Shown: positions 11,651-23,404, counted from the stretch's first letter. The stretch: 64,000 bases of DNA from Protopterus annectens (GCF_019279795.1 NC_056733.1:1419878656-1419942655); one strand, 5' to 3'. Notes: generated from the sequence alone by a model not told the origin. Numbers and translations: made by a program.

Positions 11651-12938
11651 GTGGAATCTGTATACTGGGACAAAGGATCACTATATAGAGAGTGGACACC
11701 TGAGGGAGGGCTAGAGGGTGAGAGAATACAGCAGTTGGTAGTGCCCAGAGCCTACCATCTGGCACTTCTAGCCGTAGCCCATGATATTCCCTTTGCAGGT
11801 CATACGGGCATAAAATGTACAAAGAGATTTATTATGTAGAACTTTTATTGGCCCGGGATTTCCAGAGATGTAATAGGGTACTGCAGAACCTGTGAGCATT
11901 GCCAAAAGGTAGGCAAGGCAGGAGACATCGTGAAAGCTCCTTTGATGTCATTTTCAGAGGGTAGCTATGGATATTGTAGGGCCACTGACTACCCCAAGTT
12001 CCACAGTGAAAAAGTTTATCCTAGTGGTAGTAGATTATGCTACCAAATACCCTGAGGCAGTGGCTCTGTCCTCCATTGAGGAAGAAAACGTGGCAAATGC
12101 TTTGTTAGAGATTTTCAGCAGGGTAGGTTTTCCAAGAGAAATACTGACTGACAGAGGTGCCAATTTCATGTCAGACCTGCTGGCTTGTCTGTGGACGTAC
12201 CGTGGGGTGAAGCACCTAAAGACCACCCCTACCATACATAGATTAATGGTCTCATTGAGACGTTAAACTCTACACTCAAGATTATGCTATGGGCATTTGC
12301 AGACCAGTTTAAGAGTGATTGGGACAAATATTTGCCCCATCTGTTGTTTGCTTACAGAGAGGTTCCACAGGAATCCACACATTTTTCACCCTTTGAGTTG
12401 TTATATGGGCATAGGGTGAGGGGACCTCTAGATTTAATTTGAGATAAGTGGGAGGGTGAGTGTGAATCCTACAAGGAGTCTGTTGTGGCATATGTCCTAA
12501 ACCTCAGGACAAGGCTCAGGGAACTCATGGGCTTGACTGACTAGAACCAGGCAGAAGCCCAACAACAGGAAAAAGGTCTGTTATGACAGGAATGCTCGAG
12601 CTAGAGAGTATGCTGTAGGGCAGTGGGTAATGGTTCTCATTCCTGTCAGAAACAACAAGCTGCAGGCAGCCTGGGAGGGACCCTACATGGTGGGAAGAAA
12701 GGTCAGTGATGTTAGCTACATGGTAGAACTGCTAGGCAGGAGGCAGGGGCACAAATTGTACCATGTTAACATGATGAAACCTTACCATGATAGGGAGGCC
12801 CTTGTGCTGAGTATTTGCAGTGGATTGCAGGAAGAGTCTGAAGGGGATCCAGTGACTGATCTCCTCAGTGAGGCTCAGACTGACATCTCAGTGGAAGGGA
12901 TAGCAATGTCCCAGCAGCTATCTCCTACCCAGGTTTGA
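11651..12938 (+). pseudogene. Integrase of Gypsy pol (upstream of RT), frameshifted
   Basis: DNA strand-transfer enzyme of the element. The zinc-binding HHCC region is read in one frame (YHLALLAVAHDIPFAGHTG, about 11752), with its Cys pair CRTCEHC at about 11882. The catalytic core follows in another frame from 11967: MDIVGPL holds the first D, ILTDRGANF the second D (about 12139), and NGLIETLN the E (about 12246), again after a frame change. Downstream are YREVPQESTHFSPFELLYG and the C-terminal GPY/F-like module (WEGPYMVGRK, YHVNMMKPY, 12670-12790). All catalytic residues are visible but spread over frames, with TGA/TAG stops at about 12440 and 12541. Integrase ahead of RT is the main oddity. 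Confidence 0.85.
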
Positions 12939-12950
12939 GAAATTTGAGCA

Positions 12951-13724
12951 GTGTTACAGGAGTTTGGGGAGATATTCACTTGGAAACCATGGTATACCCA
13001 CCTGGTACAGCACCATGTGGATATGGGACGTCAAAGGCCTATTAAGCAGGCCCCTTATAGGGTGCCTGAGAAAGTCAAACAGACTCTGAGGGAGGAGATA
13101 CAAGAAATGTTGGAACTAGGAGTAATTCAGGAGTTCTGCAGTCCCAGGGCCTCCCCAGTGGTGCTGGTACCAAAGAAGGATGGCAGCACCAGGTTCTGTG
13201 TGGACTACAGGAAATTAAATAGTCACACAGAGTCAGATGCTTACCCCATGCCTAGGACAGATGAAGCCCTAGAGCAGCTGGGTTGGGCTAAGTATGTTAC
13301 CATCATTGATCTTACCAAGGGTTACTGGCAGGTGCCCTTGACTACCAGTACTAGAGAAAGGTCAGCCTTTGTGACTTCTTTTGGCTTCTATGAGTTCACA
13401 AAGATGCCTGGGATGAAAAATGCCCCAGCGACATTCCAGAGGCTGGTAGATCATATCGTAGCAGGAGCAGGAGATTTTGCCCTTGCTTACCTAGATGATA
13501 TTGCCATCTACAGCCATTCCTGGCAAGAGCACCTTCAGCATATCATGGAGGTGCTGGGTAGACTACAGAGTGCAGGGTTGACCATTAAACCCAGAAAATG
13601 TCAGGTGGGTATTGCAGAAGCTTCCTACCTAGGACATCAAGTGGGGAATGTTAAGATCAGGCCAGAACCTGCCAAAGTGGAAGCCATTCAGGCATGGCCT
13701 GCACCTGTTACCAAAAACAGGTGA
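12951..13724 (+). pseudogene. Reverse transcriptase of Gypsy pol
   Basis: A continuous 257-codon stretch covering the fingers and palm of a Ty3/Gypsy RT. Visible blocks: VIQEFCSPRASPVVLVPKKDG and RFCVDYRKLNSHT (fingers), YVTIIDLTKGYWQVPL (first catalytic D), the TSFGFYEFTKMPGMKNAPATFQ region, the catalytic YLDDIAIYS (about 13489-13515), and KCQVGIAEASYLGHQV. The catalytic residues are intact. It follows the integrase directly, the Gmr1 order. It stops at 13722 where a frameshift enters the thumb, and the protein continues in another frame. Confidence 0.9.
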
Positions 13725-14298
13725 GGGCATTTTTAGGGACAGCAGGGTACTACAGAAAGTGTGTCCCCAATTACAGTGCCATCAATGCTCCCCTCACAGA
13801 CTTGACAAGGAAAACAGGCCAGATAAGGTAGTGTGGACCCCAGCATGTAAGCAGGCATTCCAGAAGCTTAAAGGAGCTTTGGCAGAACCCCCTGTGTTAG
13901 CAAGCCCAGACTACAGCAAAGGATTTGTTCTGTAGGTGGATTCTTCGAACCATGGGGTGGGGGCTGTACTTAGCCAGATTTCTTCAGAGGGAGAAGAGCA
14001 CCCAGTGGTTTATCTCAGTTGTAGGCTCCAACCCAGGGAGGAATGCTATGCAGCTGTAGAAAAGGAATGTCTAGCCATAGTGTGGGCACTGCAGAAACTT
14101 CAGCCTTATCTGTATGGAAGGAAATTCACTGTAGTTACAGACTACAATCCTTTAACATGGCTACATCGACCCAGCCAGCAAAATGCCGAGTTACTAAGGT
14201 GGAGTCTAGGATTTCAAGCATATGATATGTCAGTGCAGCACTGCAGTGGGGTTAGCAATGCCAACGCAGATGGGCTCTCAAGACAGGGAATGGGGTAA
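13725..14298 (+). pseudogene. RT thumb and RNase H of Gypsy pol, frameshifted
   Basis: The thumb (VRAFLGTAGYYRKCVPNYS, from about 13723) is in a third frame. After another shift at about 13820 the connection VVWTPACKQAFQKLKGAL leads to an in-frame TAG (13933-13935) within the first RNase H strand. RNase H then continues: VDSSNHGVGAVLSQ (first catalytic D), EKECLAIVWALQ (E), VVTDYNPLTWL (D) and the end GVSNANADGLSRQ. Catalytic D, E and D are visible. The gene ends at about 14298, near the polypurine tract, as expected if RNase H is the last pol domain. Confidence 0.85.
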
Positions 14299-14387
14299 GA
14301 TATTCCCAGATATACTCAATCCTCTCAAGCAATGTTTCTCAAGGGTCACTTGAAAAACTAGCTTGAGTTCTCATGGGGGGGGGGGGG
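14299..14387 (+). other. 3' internal end with 13-G polypurine tract
   Basis: The short stretch after RNase H ends in a run of 13 G (14375-14387) directly before the 3' LTR start TGAAGG at 14388. The position is that of the plus-strand primer. A pure G run is unusual and may have expanded after insertion. Confidence 0.6.
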
Positions 14388-16134
14388 TGAAGGCTGCCAG
14401 CCCAGCTCGCTAGAGTTTTGTAAATAATTCTTTGTCATTGTAAATATTAATATTATCCATAGGCTTGTCTATAAATATAAGTAACCTGTATGTTATGCAC
14501 TGAGCTTCAAAAATGTAACCATAGTGCACCCTGCTGGAAAAGAGCAGAAATGTATATGGGTTATATGCCAGTGCAAATGTATGTTTTCATGGTAGAAATT
14601 GGGACATGCAGAGTTAACTTGCAAACTCTGAGAAAATAAATAAAGAGTTTTACGGTTGTGTTTACTACAGCTAGAAGACAGAATGTCTACAGCTAGTGTT
14701 TCTTTCTATTGTCTTAAGACAGAAATAATTACTAGGTTTAAAATGTAAAAGTGTTAATTGTTTTACGACTTCCAGTTTCAGGCAAGCTTCTAAGAGATAA
14801 GTGTCAGCTTCTAAGAGATAAGTATTTTTCATAGAGACGTGTTAAATTCTGTTGGTATCTGTTTAGCCTGGGAACTAGAGGCAGGTGTCAAATAGTGATG
14901 TCATTTAGCTATCCAGCAGTAATGTGTATTATTAATTTAAAATCTATTTCAGAGAGAAAGTCTGTGCATTTTGTATTTGTCTCTGGACCTAGAAACATTC
15001 ACCCAGCACTTCTGCCTGCATGTTGCTCTGTAAGTAAGACTTAGATTACAGTGATTTCTCTTAGAGATAGATAGAAACTTAGTAAGATTAGTTTAAATGT
15101 TTTCTGTATTTATGTGAGACTGTCCTGCAATGTTGTTTTAAAATATTTCCTGGGATTCTGAACTCTGTTGTCACTGTATTGAGTTATTAAGTATTGTCTT
15201 GTTTTGTTATTATTTATTATTAAATATATTTAAACAATTTAATTGTGGTTGGTTTGTTTTGGAAATATTTAAGATCTTAGAGTATGACCCTACCTAGTCT
15301 TCCTTCCCTTTATGTACCCTCAAAAGGACCATACTTAGTACCTCATTACACCTCTCTCTCCAATGTGTCTACTATGCATTTGCACAATTTTATACAAACA
15401 AAAAATGTTTATTGTTGACCTATTGAAATATATCAATGTAAAATTGTTACTTAGCTTTTTAATGCAACTTTAACTTTATGCATGTAACCCAACATATATG
15501 TGAATTGTTTTGCTATAACTGCTATTATATCAATATTGTTTAAAATTGTACTTGTTTTAAAATGTATTACTGGAGCTTTTCTCCTCGGGTCTGCACTAAA
15601 AATGGGCCACAAGCCCAGTTGGACAAACCCAGTTAACAAATATCAATAAATAAATAAAATAAAATAAATAGAGTACTTGCATATGTATTTGGTAACACCA
15701 TACAGGCCACTCCTACATAGCCTTCAAGTCTTGAACACATTTACCATTTAGATAATAGTAACATTACACAGTAGAATCGGCCACCCTTTGGGAAGGTCCT
15801 TATAGTAGCTGATAAGAGTGGTTGGTTGGGCAGAAGTGTGCATAGATAGTGAACCTGTGCCAGCCTTCCCTAGGAATGTCTGTGTGTTTGTATATAAATC
15901 AAATCTCAAAGTGTGTATGTTTGTGTCAGCTACATGGGCAGGGACATGAAGCACTGTTTGGACAGAGAGAGTGCTGGAGGTTTTGGCTGAGATCTTAACC
16001 CTATAGCTGTGCCAGTGAGGAGTCTTATTGGGGATCTGGAGAAAGGGAGAGTAACCAGCCCCAGACTGACTGTGATCTCTGTGTGCTCTTAAGGGAAATT
16101 GTACTTTACTGTGTGTGTACTTGTCATCCTCCCG
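14388..16134 (+). repeat. 3' LTR of Gmr1-type element, truncated and interrupted
   Basis: It aligns with 8088-9460 of the 5' LTR. Differences include an 18-bp local duplication at about 14800-14825. A LINE 3' fragment is inserted at 15285-15668. The LTR stops at about 16134, where CR1 RT sequence begins, so the last ~80 bp are missing. Confidence 0.85.
15285..15668 (+). mobile_element. 5'-truncated family-A LINE 3' end inserted in the LTR
   Basis: A 384-bp insert absent from the 5' LTR, flanked by a 7-bp duplication TAGAGTA (15278-15284 and 15669-15675). It carries the family's terminal hairpin (GGAGCTTTTCTCC at 15572, GGGT...ACCC stem to about 15630) and ends in an AATA/AAAT tail. No coding sequence remains. 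This is a clean, dateable insertion that postdates the Gypsy element. Confidence 0.88.
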
Positions 16135-17511
16135 GCCTGGTTTAGCTTCATTAAGGGTAGGTCATGCTTACTAAACCTGGTGGACTTCTTCAAGAATGGC
16201 ACCAAATCCCTGGAAGAAGGCAAAGGAGTATATATTGCCTATCTTGACTTAGCCAAGGCTTTTGACACAATCCCACACTCATGCATCATCGAGAAATTCT
16301 TCCAGCTGCGGATTAACCCATATGTCAATAGATGGGTAGCCAATTGGCTCACTGACAGAACCCATACTGTCAAAGTTGGGTATTCCACCTTCACCAGTAG
16401 AACAGCTACCAGTGGGGTATCACAAGGTTTTGTGCTGGGCCCTCTAATGTTTGGAATCTACTTCTCAGAAGTCTAGGGAAAAATAGATGGCCTGTGGCTT
16501 GCCAAGTTCACAGATGACTGCAAACTGGGAACAGTCACTCAGTCCCCTAAAGATATTAGCATATTACAGGAGGACTTAACACAGACAAATGATTGGTGCC
16601 AAAGCCATGGTCTAAAACTAAATGCAAACAAGTCCATCATTATGCCCTTTGGCAAAGAGGTAGCCCCTGCAAATTACAATATAGGCAGCACCCCACTAAG
16701 CTCAAACCCAGTGGTGTGTGACTTGGGAATACAACCTGACAGCAGTCTAAACATTAAACACCATGTCTCCACAGTGGTAAGGAAAGCCTTTTATGTCACA
16801 CAACTCAAAAATAAGGGCATCGCTTAAAGACTAAGGATGTTATAACACCTCTGTACGCCACCCTCATCAGACCACTAATCTAGTATAATGCTCTCTTTTG
16901 TATGTAGCTCACCAGACACCTGCAGCAGGTGGAGATACTGTGGAGGTTCCTGACTAAGAGATTTCAGGGACTCCAAAACATGACCTACATGGAAGGACTG
17001 AAAGCCTTGCTGCTGTACTGTGTGTCCTACAGGCTCCTTAAAGGCGACCTGTGGCTGGACTACAGAGCAGTCTCTGACCCTGCCCTAATGGAAATGCTGC
17101 ACATCTGCAAATCAAATGGAATAAGAGTTACTCGCTCCAGAGATCTCAACCTAGCCTGTGACTTAAACAAAGATGCTGGAGAGACAGGCATGTCTCCCAG
17201 AGACTGCTGCTACTCTGGGATAAGCTCCCAGTTCTCATTAAGCAGAGATCCTTAATGACCCTATTTAAGCACAACCTGGACAACTGGATGAGAGACCATA
17301 CATTCACCCCTGAGGTGAGACCTATTTCCCTCCAGGACAGGGGCAGCTGGTACTGATCATAGATTCGCTTTGCAAACAATCGAACCATAAAACAGTGGTC
17401 AATTAGGGAACCATCTAACAATGTTCACTTACATAACACATGTATTGCATGGCTAGGCTTGTAGAGGACCTAGGCCCATTAGCCTAGAAACCTCCTATAA
17501 ACCTATGAAGA
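16132..17511 (+). pseudogene. 5'-truncated CR1-type LINE: RT to 3' end
   Basis: Reverse transcriptase of CR1-type family B. The sequence starts inside the RT (GRSCLLNLVDFF), then YLDLAKAFDTIPHS, SGVSQGFVLGPLMFGIYFSEV, an in-frame stop at 16474-16476, and a mutated catalytic box (FTDD for FADD, about 16507-16520). Next come LKLNANKSIIMPFGK, and from about 16825 several frame changes through the C-terminal region. The 3' end (to about 17511) shows the family's tail words cctataaacctatga. It directly replaces the end of the Gypsy 3' LTR. Clearly dead. Confidence 0.85.
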
Positions 17512-17789
17512 GAGCTGTAAGCTGAACATTATCAGAAACTCATACACATACATCAATTTTCCAGTGACTACAATATATCAAACATAACTTTGTCCCAGTG
17601 AGAAACATAAGGGAAGAAGTCATAACAACAAAGTCCACATATGTTTATGAGTCACATCCAGCTCCTACAGCCACCCTGTGAACAGCTGCCAACATTCACA
17701 GAATTTGTTTAGCAAGTAGAGAATAACAGAGTATGAGGATTTAAAAGAAACGTGAAACAAACACAAAATCCTACTGGGCAGGTGCTATG

Positions 17790-18745
17790 TTTGGACAACA
17801 CCAAAATCATCCTAGTCATTAGTGACACAGCTGTGTATAAAACACACATACCTCAATGGATTCACCAAGACTTCATTGCAGTACCATGCCTACCTGTAAT
17901 CAAAATGATCTCGCAAAGTTAAAATAGATTAAGTGAAATGTTGATATGGTCATAATTCATATTGGCATGAACCATCTAAGAAGGACTTTCCAAAATATGA
18001 AACAGGATATGGTCAGATTATCAAACATCCTAGCAAGCATGGGAAAACAATCATCTGCTTAGTAAAATTATACCATCAACTCTTAATGGCAGCTACATAT
18101 CAGGAAGTTTTGGCATTAAATCAATAGCTAAGGACATGCCATAAACAGAGGATTCAGTCCCTGACTGTTGTCCTACAGTAAGACGTGACCAGATGAAATG
18201 CTTTGTCCCCAATAAACCTCACCTATTTCCCTGGGCAGTAAAAATAATAAATACAAAACTATCTACTCCACAGTGTATTTTTTAGATTTCTTTGAATGAA
18301 AAAATGGAAAATACACATGCTTTAAAAAAATCAGGAGTGAAGGTGGCTTTGTTAAATGCCAGAAGCTGTATCAATAAAAAGTGATGCTTTTTTTTAGCTT
18401 GGGGGCTTCTGAATCTGTACAACTACTGAAACATCATTTAAAGAATCAAAGCACTTATCACAGATTTCAGGGTATGCCTTATTTAATTATGATCCAGTAT
18501 GAAAGGCAGAAGTATGTCAATATTTATAGAAACACACCTAAAAGTCAAAAGCCAGGAAAATGGTTCAGGAGTAGAAACTGTTCCCATGATAATAAATATC
18601 AATGGTATTGGATATAATGTTATAGAAATCTACCATACACTGTCTATATCACACTCTGATAATGCGAATTCTGTAATTAAACTCAGGAAAATGAATGCAA
18701 ACAACCTCTTTGTGGAGGATTTTACCTACTCAAACATTGACTAAG
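17790..18745 (+). pseudogene. Ancient CR1 relic: ORF1 esterase and endonuclease traces
   Basis: Faint but ordered CR1 signals. At about 17800, LVISDTAVYKTHIP and AVPCLPV correspond to the GDSI and SCLPGA blocks of the ORF1 SGNH esterase. At about 17950, VIIHIGMNHLRR matches the HVGVND block seen in the intact copy at about 44415. At 18340, VALLNARSCINKK is the start of the endonuclease. NGSGVETVPMIIN, NVIEIYHTLSIS and EDFTYSNID (18560-18740) correspond to later endonuclease blocks (GDFNYPNI in the young copy). Many stops and frame breaks. The same order as the young CR1 supports the call. Positions 17512-17789 show nothing I recognise. Confidence 0.6.
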
Positions 18746-18850
18746 CAAACTAATCAGCAGCAAATAAATATGCCCAAATATTAATCAACTATTTTAATCA
18801 AAACAATTTGGAACAAATAGAACAAAGTCTGCTAGGGTCTGTACTATGTT

Positions 18851-18990
18851 GTTTATTTTTAAGATTTTTCTTCTCTGGGTTTGCTTTATAAATAGGTTCT
18901 GCCTAGAAGGGCTAACCCAGTCAGCAAAATATAAATAAAGAATTCTTACATATCTTGAAGAAACTCGATGAAGACTCATGAATATGCCTT
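18851..18990 (+). repeat. LINE 3'-tail relic (variant hairpin)
   Basis: GGGT...ataggttctgcctag...AACCCAGTCAGCAAAATATAAATAAAG resembles the family-A tail but with a different loop. The same variant occurs at 23222-23320, and the two also share ~80 bp downstream (attctt-catatcttga... to about 18990 and 23370). The insertion therefore predates duplication of a larger repeat, or both sit in copies of the same host repeat. Confidence 0.55.
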
Positions 18991-18994
18991 AAAC

Positions 18995-19940
18995 CACTTT
19001 ATCATAAACCCAAAAGAATGCTGCCTGAACACAGATTGAGGTGCTGCACATGCCTTTTCCATCCACCTGAGCTTTAACCAACTCAAGAGGATGGAACCTC
19101 AGTTTAATATATCATCCGAAGGATGACACACTCAGGAATGCAGACTCCCCTTAGGTTGCAGTGACAACAGTCCATCTAGCTGGTGTGGAAATAGATCCAA
19201 TACCTTTCTGCACCAAAGGTGAGTGTGCTACCTTTTGTACACTGACACTGAGTACTTACTATATGAGTAGTGGAATGCAGAATACAGCCCAACACATCAG
19301 GGGTGCAGGGAGTTTCCCCTGCAAACATTCTTTTTTGTGTGTTATTTTACCTCTAAAAGCTATTTGCTTTTGGAAGCTTTAATTCATTTGTGATTGCAAT
19401 TGTGAGAGAAGGTCACAAATGAGTTGAATATTTTGTCAGGGAGCTATTTGTTACTGTAACATTAATAACAAAACTTTTGTTTATCTTGGAGGATGTGGTT
19501 ATACATTGACATTGTGTACAACATTAACCTGTTCCTTGTGCTTTCTCAACTGTTACATGCTTCTGTATGTTGTTGCCATACTTAAAGCAATCTCAGAAAT
19601 CTTAAAAATATTTAAATTCAGTTCAGGATATACCAAGCTTCACTGTGAATGCAAATTATATGTAGCTATAAATGCTTCATCCAACTCAAACCAAATCCAG
19701 AATTCATTCATATTGTTTCATTTCAGCAGCATATAGTGTCACATCTTTTTAAGCCTCTGACTGAAACTATTAAAATAAAATCTTTCTAAAGTTGCTAGCA
19801 AGTTCAGCTCAAAATGTCCCTCCAGCATTTTAGAAATCTGGTCACGGGCTTTATATTTTTCTGCAAGTATCTTTGAAGTAATCTGTATGTAGATGCACTC
19901 ATAAAACATTTTAATCTTGCCATATACTTCCCCAAAAAGT
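18995..19940 (-). repeat. Unnamed ~0.9 kb repeat containing a degraded tRNA-derived SINE (copy 1)
   Basis: It aligns along its length with 33535-34400. On the minus strand, 19262 down to 18995 reads like the SINE of copy 2: a tRNA-like head followed by aactgaggttccatcctcttgagttgg. The remaining ~680 bp (19263-19940) match copy 2 at about 75-85% by eye and hold no coding sequence. The short open frames here are not conserved between copies. Confidence 0.6.
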
Positions 19941-19989
19941 ACAAAGTCTGCTAGGTTAGGAAACTTTGCTGTCTTACTGACAACTTGAA

Positions 19990-21150
19990 GGTATCAACAA
20001 AAATCGCAACAATAACATTCTTTCCTCTGCATTCTTTGTTGACCTATCTAAAGCCTTCGACATGGTTAATCACCAACTCCTCCTACACATACTGAAGTCC
20101 CTCTCACTTGACACTCTTGCTATGAACTGGTTTACATCCTACCTTGAAAACAGACAACAGGCAGTTCTCTGGCAAAATCATCTTTCGAATCTCCTTCCTA
20201 TCTCACTAGGTGTTCCTCAGGGTTCCATATTAGGCCCTCTACTGTTTTCCATTTTTATAAATGACCTTCATCTATCCACTCCACTCTCTACCTGCATTCA
20301 ATATGCAGATGACTCTACTATAATTTGTTCAGCCACATCTCAGATTGAACTTCATTCTCTTACACAAAAAGCTTTCAGCACTGTAGAACAATGGTTCTCT
20401 AACCGTTGTCTTCTCCTCAACCCGAAAAAAACTAAACTTTTACTCTTTACACCTACCCATATATCCACCCCTCTACATTTCACTCTTACATCCAATAATG
20501 GCACCCTTATTTCTCCTGACCCCACCACCAAACTCCTAGGAATTACAATTGATAATCACTTAAACTTTGGCACCCACATAAATACTACAATAAAATCAAT
20601 TAACAGAAAACTAGGATCCCTCTATAGAATCAAACCTTTCCTTACATCAGAAGCTAGGACCGCAATAGCTAGAACACAATTAATCTCCATGCTATTCTAT
20701 GCTTCTCCCATATATACTAACCTTTCTAAAAATAACCTCAACAAACTGGCTATATCATATAACAATATTGCGAGATTTGCCACAAACTCACCTTTCAGGA
20801 CTCATCACTGTCTGAAACTAAAACAACTGGGCTGGCTAGAACTCCTTAATCAGCTACGATTTAACCAACTTACAATAGTTCATAAAACCCTATACCAACC
20901 CAGCAACACTCCAATTCTCCCCACCCTCATTACGCCATATAATAACCGCAAGAATTTACGCTCCTCTAACAAAATGTTGATTAATACTACCTTATCAAAA
21001 AACTTAGCAGGTGACTCCTTATTCTCTAAAAGTATGGAATCAACTACCACATGATCTTACATCTAAGACTTCTCTCCCACTCTTTAAAACTAATCTAAAA
21101 CTTTTTCTCAATAACCACTGGTTATGCTCTTGTACCAACCCTGACTAACT
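19990..21150 (+). pseudogene. Reverse transcriptase of family-A LINE copy 2 (partial)
   Basis: RT of the L2/Rex1-type family, starting just before the first catalytic block: FFVDLSKAFDMVNHQLLL (20035), LGVPQGSILGPLLFSIFINDL (about 20208), CIQYADDSTIICSA (about 20298), LLNPKKTKLLLF, then thumb KLLGITIDNHLNFGTHI and the C-terminal LKQLGWLELLNQLRFNQL. The open frame ends at 21054 by a frameshift; in the next frame the sequence continues LPLFKTNLKLFLN and stops at about 21150. All catalytic residues are intact. The N-terminal half of the protein and the endonuclease are missing. Confidence 0.88.
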
Positions 21151-21199
21151 GTTATCCTTAAATAATTATTCCACTCCAAAACCACTATATTCCCACCAA

Positions 21200-22893
21200 T
21201 AAACCCTCTATATACTACACTCTATATATTAACCTATATTTACTTAAATACTAATGTCTCTGAGTCCCCTCTATATACTACACTCTATATATTAACCTAT
21301 ATTTACTTAAATATTAATGTCTCTGAGTCCCCTCTATATACTACACTCTATATATTAACCTATATATACTTAAATACTAATGTCTCTGAGTCCCCTCTAT
21401 ATACTACACTCTATATATTAACCTATATTTACTTAAATACTAATGTCTCTGAGTCCCCTCTATATACTACACTCTATATTTTAACCTATATTTACTTACA
21501 CTCTATATATTAACCTATATTTACTTAAATACTAATGTCTCTGAGTCCCCTCTATATACTACACTCTATATATTAACCTATATTTACTTACACTCTATAT
21601 ATTAACCTATATTTACTTAAATACTAATGTCTCTGAGTCCCCTCTATATACTACCCTCTATATATTAACCTATATTTACTTAAATACTAATGTCTCTGAG
21701 TCCCCTCTATATACTACACTCTATATATTAACCTATATTTACTTAAATACTAATGTCTCTGAGTCCCCTCTATATACTACACTCTATACATTCACCTATA
21801 TTTACTTAAATACTAATGTCTCTGAGTCCCCTCTATATACTACACTCTATATATTAACCTATATTTACTTAAATACTAATGTCTCGGAGTCCCCTCTATA
21901 TACTACACTCTATATATTAACCTATATTTACTTAAATACTAATGTCTCGGAGTCCCCTCTATATACTACACTATGTATATTAACCTATATTTACTTAAAT
22001 ACTAATGTCTCTGAGTCCCCTCTATATACTACACTCTGTATATTAACCTATATTTACTTAAATACTAATGTCTCTGAGTCCCGTCTATATACTACACTCT
22101 ATATATTAACCTATATTTACTTAAATACTAATGTCTCTGAGTCCCCTCTATATACTACACTCTATATATTAACCTATATTTACTTAAATACTAATGTCTC
22201 TGAGTCCCCTCTATATACTACACTCTATATATTAACCTATATTTACTTAAATACTAATGTCTTGGAGTCCCCTCTATATACTACACTCTATATATTAACC
22301 TATATTTACTTAAATACTAATGTCTCTGAGTCCCCTCTATATACTACACTCTATATATTAACCTATATTTACTTACACTCTATATATTAACCTATATTTA
22401 CTTAAATACTAATGTCTCTAAGTCCCCTCTATATACTACACTCTATATATTAACCTATATTTACTTACACTCTATATATTAACCTATATTTACTTAAATA
22501 CTAATGTCTCTGAGTCCCCTCTATATACTACACTCTATATATTAACCTATATTTACTTAAATACTAATGTCTCTGAATCCCCCCTATATACTACACTATA
22601 TATTAACCTATATTTACTTAAATACTAATGTCTCTGAGTCCCCTCTATATACTACACTATATATATTAACCTATATTTACTTAAATACTAATGTCTCTGA
22701 GTCCCCTCTATATACTACACTATATATTAACCTATATTTACTTAAATACTAATGTCTCTGAGTCCCCTCTATATACTACACTCTATATATTAACCTATAT
22801 TTACTTAAATACTAATGTCTCTAAGTCCCCTCTGTATACTACACTCTATATATTAACCTATATTTACTTAAATACTAATGTCTCTGAGTCTCG
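21200..22893 (+). repeat. 63-bp minisatellite (about 27 units) inside a LINE 3' UTR
   Basis: The unit reads roughly tctatatactacactctata, then tattaacctatatttactta, then aatactaatgtctctgagtc plus ccc. The word gagtccc recurs at 21262, 21325 and 21388, exactly 63 bp apart. Some units (about 21480, 21575, 22365 and 22445) carry an extra ~29-bp block (cactctatatattaacctat plus atttactta), giving a higher-order pattern. Because 63 is divisible by 3, open frames persist through the array as 21-residue repeats, but these are not genes. Unit identity is high (mostly 95% or more). Confidence 0.93.
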
Positions 22894-23189
22894 ACTACTA
22901 TTTTCCTTATTTGTCTATTTAAGTCAATTTTTCTATTTTTTATGTAATATTTAAGTCAATTTTTTTTCTTCTATTTTTTATGTAAACTTTTTTTTACTCA
23001 GTTTTGTATTACTGTCTTTCGATGCCTTTTGTAATCATTTATGCTACGTTTTAAATTTTTGTAAGTTTGTTTTCTCTGGAGCTTTTCTCCCAGGGCCTCT
23101 ACTGAAAATGGACCTGTATCCAGTTGGACTAGCCCGGTCAACAAATGTAAAATAAATAAATAAATAAAGGTCTTTTTTCTTCCCACTCT

Positions 23190-23400
23190 TTATTATTCCC
23201 TATGTAATTCCGTATTCTGTTTTTTTTTTCCCCAGAGTTGTCTCCCAGGGTCCCCTCTGTAAATAGGTTCTGCCTGGTAGGACTAACCCAGTCAACAAAA
23301 TACAAATAAATAAATAAATAATTCTTGTATATCTTGAATAAACTTGTATGATGACCCATGAATATGTCTGAAGCCAGTTTATTGTAAGCACAACAAAATG
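23190..23400 (+). repeat. Second LINE-tail relic next to family-A copy 2
   Basis: cctctgtaaataggttctgc, ctggtaggactaacccagtc and an AAAT tail (23250-23320) form the variant tail also seen at 18851-18930, with shared downstream flank. It lies directly after the tail of family-A copy 2, so the two LINE ends are in tandem. Confidence 0.6.
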
Positions 23401-23404
23401 TTCA

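Larger units (their letters stand above)
8086..16134 (+). mobile_element. Ty3/Gypsy LTR retrotransposon, Gmr1-type domain order, defective
   Basis: An LTR retrotransposon with a 5' LTR (8086-9532), internal region (9533-14387) and a 3' LTR from 14388 cut off at about 16134 by a CR1 insertion. Internal domains run gag, protease, integrase, reverse transcriptase, RNase H. Integrase before RT is the copia-like order, known among Gypsy elements in the Gmr1 group first described from cod. The coding region changes frame several times and has several stops. The two LTRs differ visibly (roughly 7-10% by eye), so insertion is old. A solo LTR of the same family lies at 53860-55058 (-). Confidence 0.85.
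19975..23170 (+). mobile_element. Family-A LINE copy 2, 5'-truncated, with 3' UTR minisatellite
   Basis: Begins inside the RT (about 19975), ends with the family hairpin (23078-23137) and an AAAT tail (to about 23170). Between the ORF end (about 21150) and the hairpin lies a 1.7 kb 63-bp tandem array that the full-length copy at 672-8067 lacks. RT and tail together show that the array is internal to the element. Confidence 0.8.

Noticed and set aside
22567..22954. ORFs with 21-residue repeats (NVSESPLYTTLYILTYIYLNT-like)
   Set aside because: The 63-bp satellite period is divisible by 3, so frames stay open. It lies in a LINE 3' UTR and shows no sign of translation.
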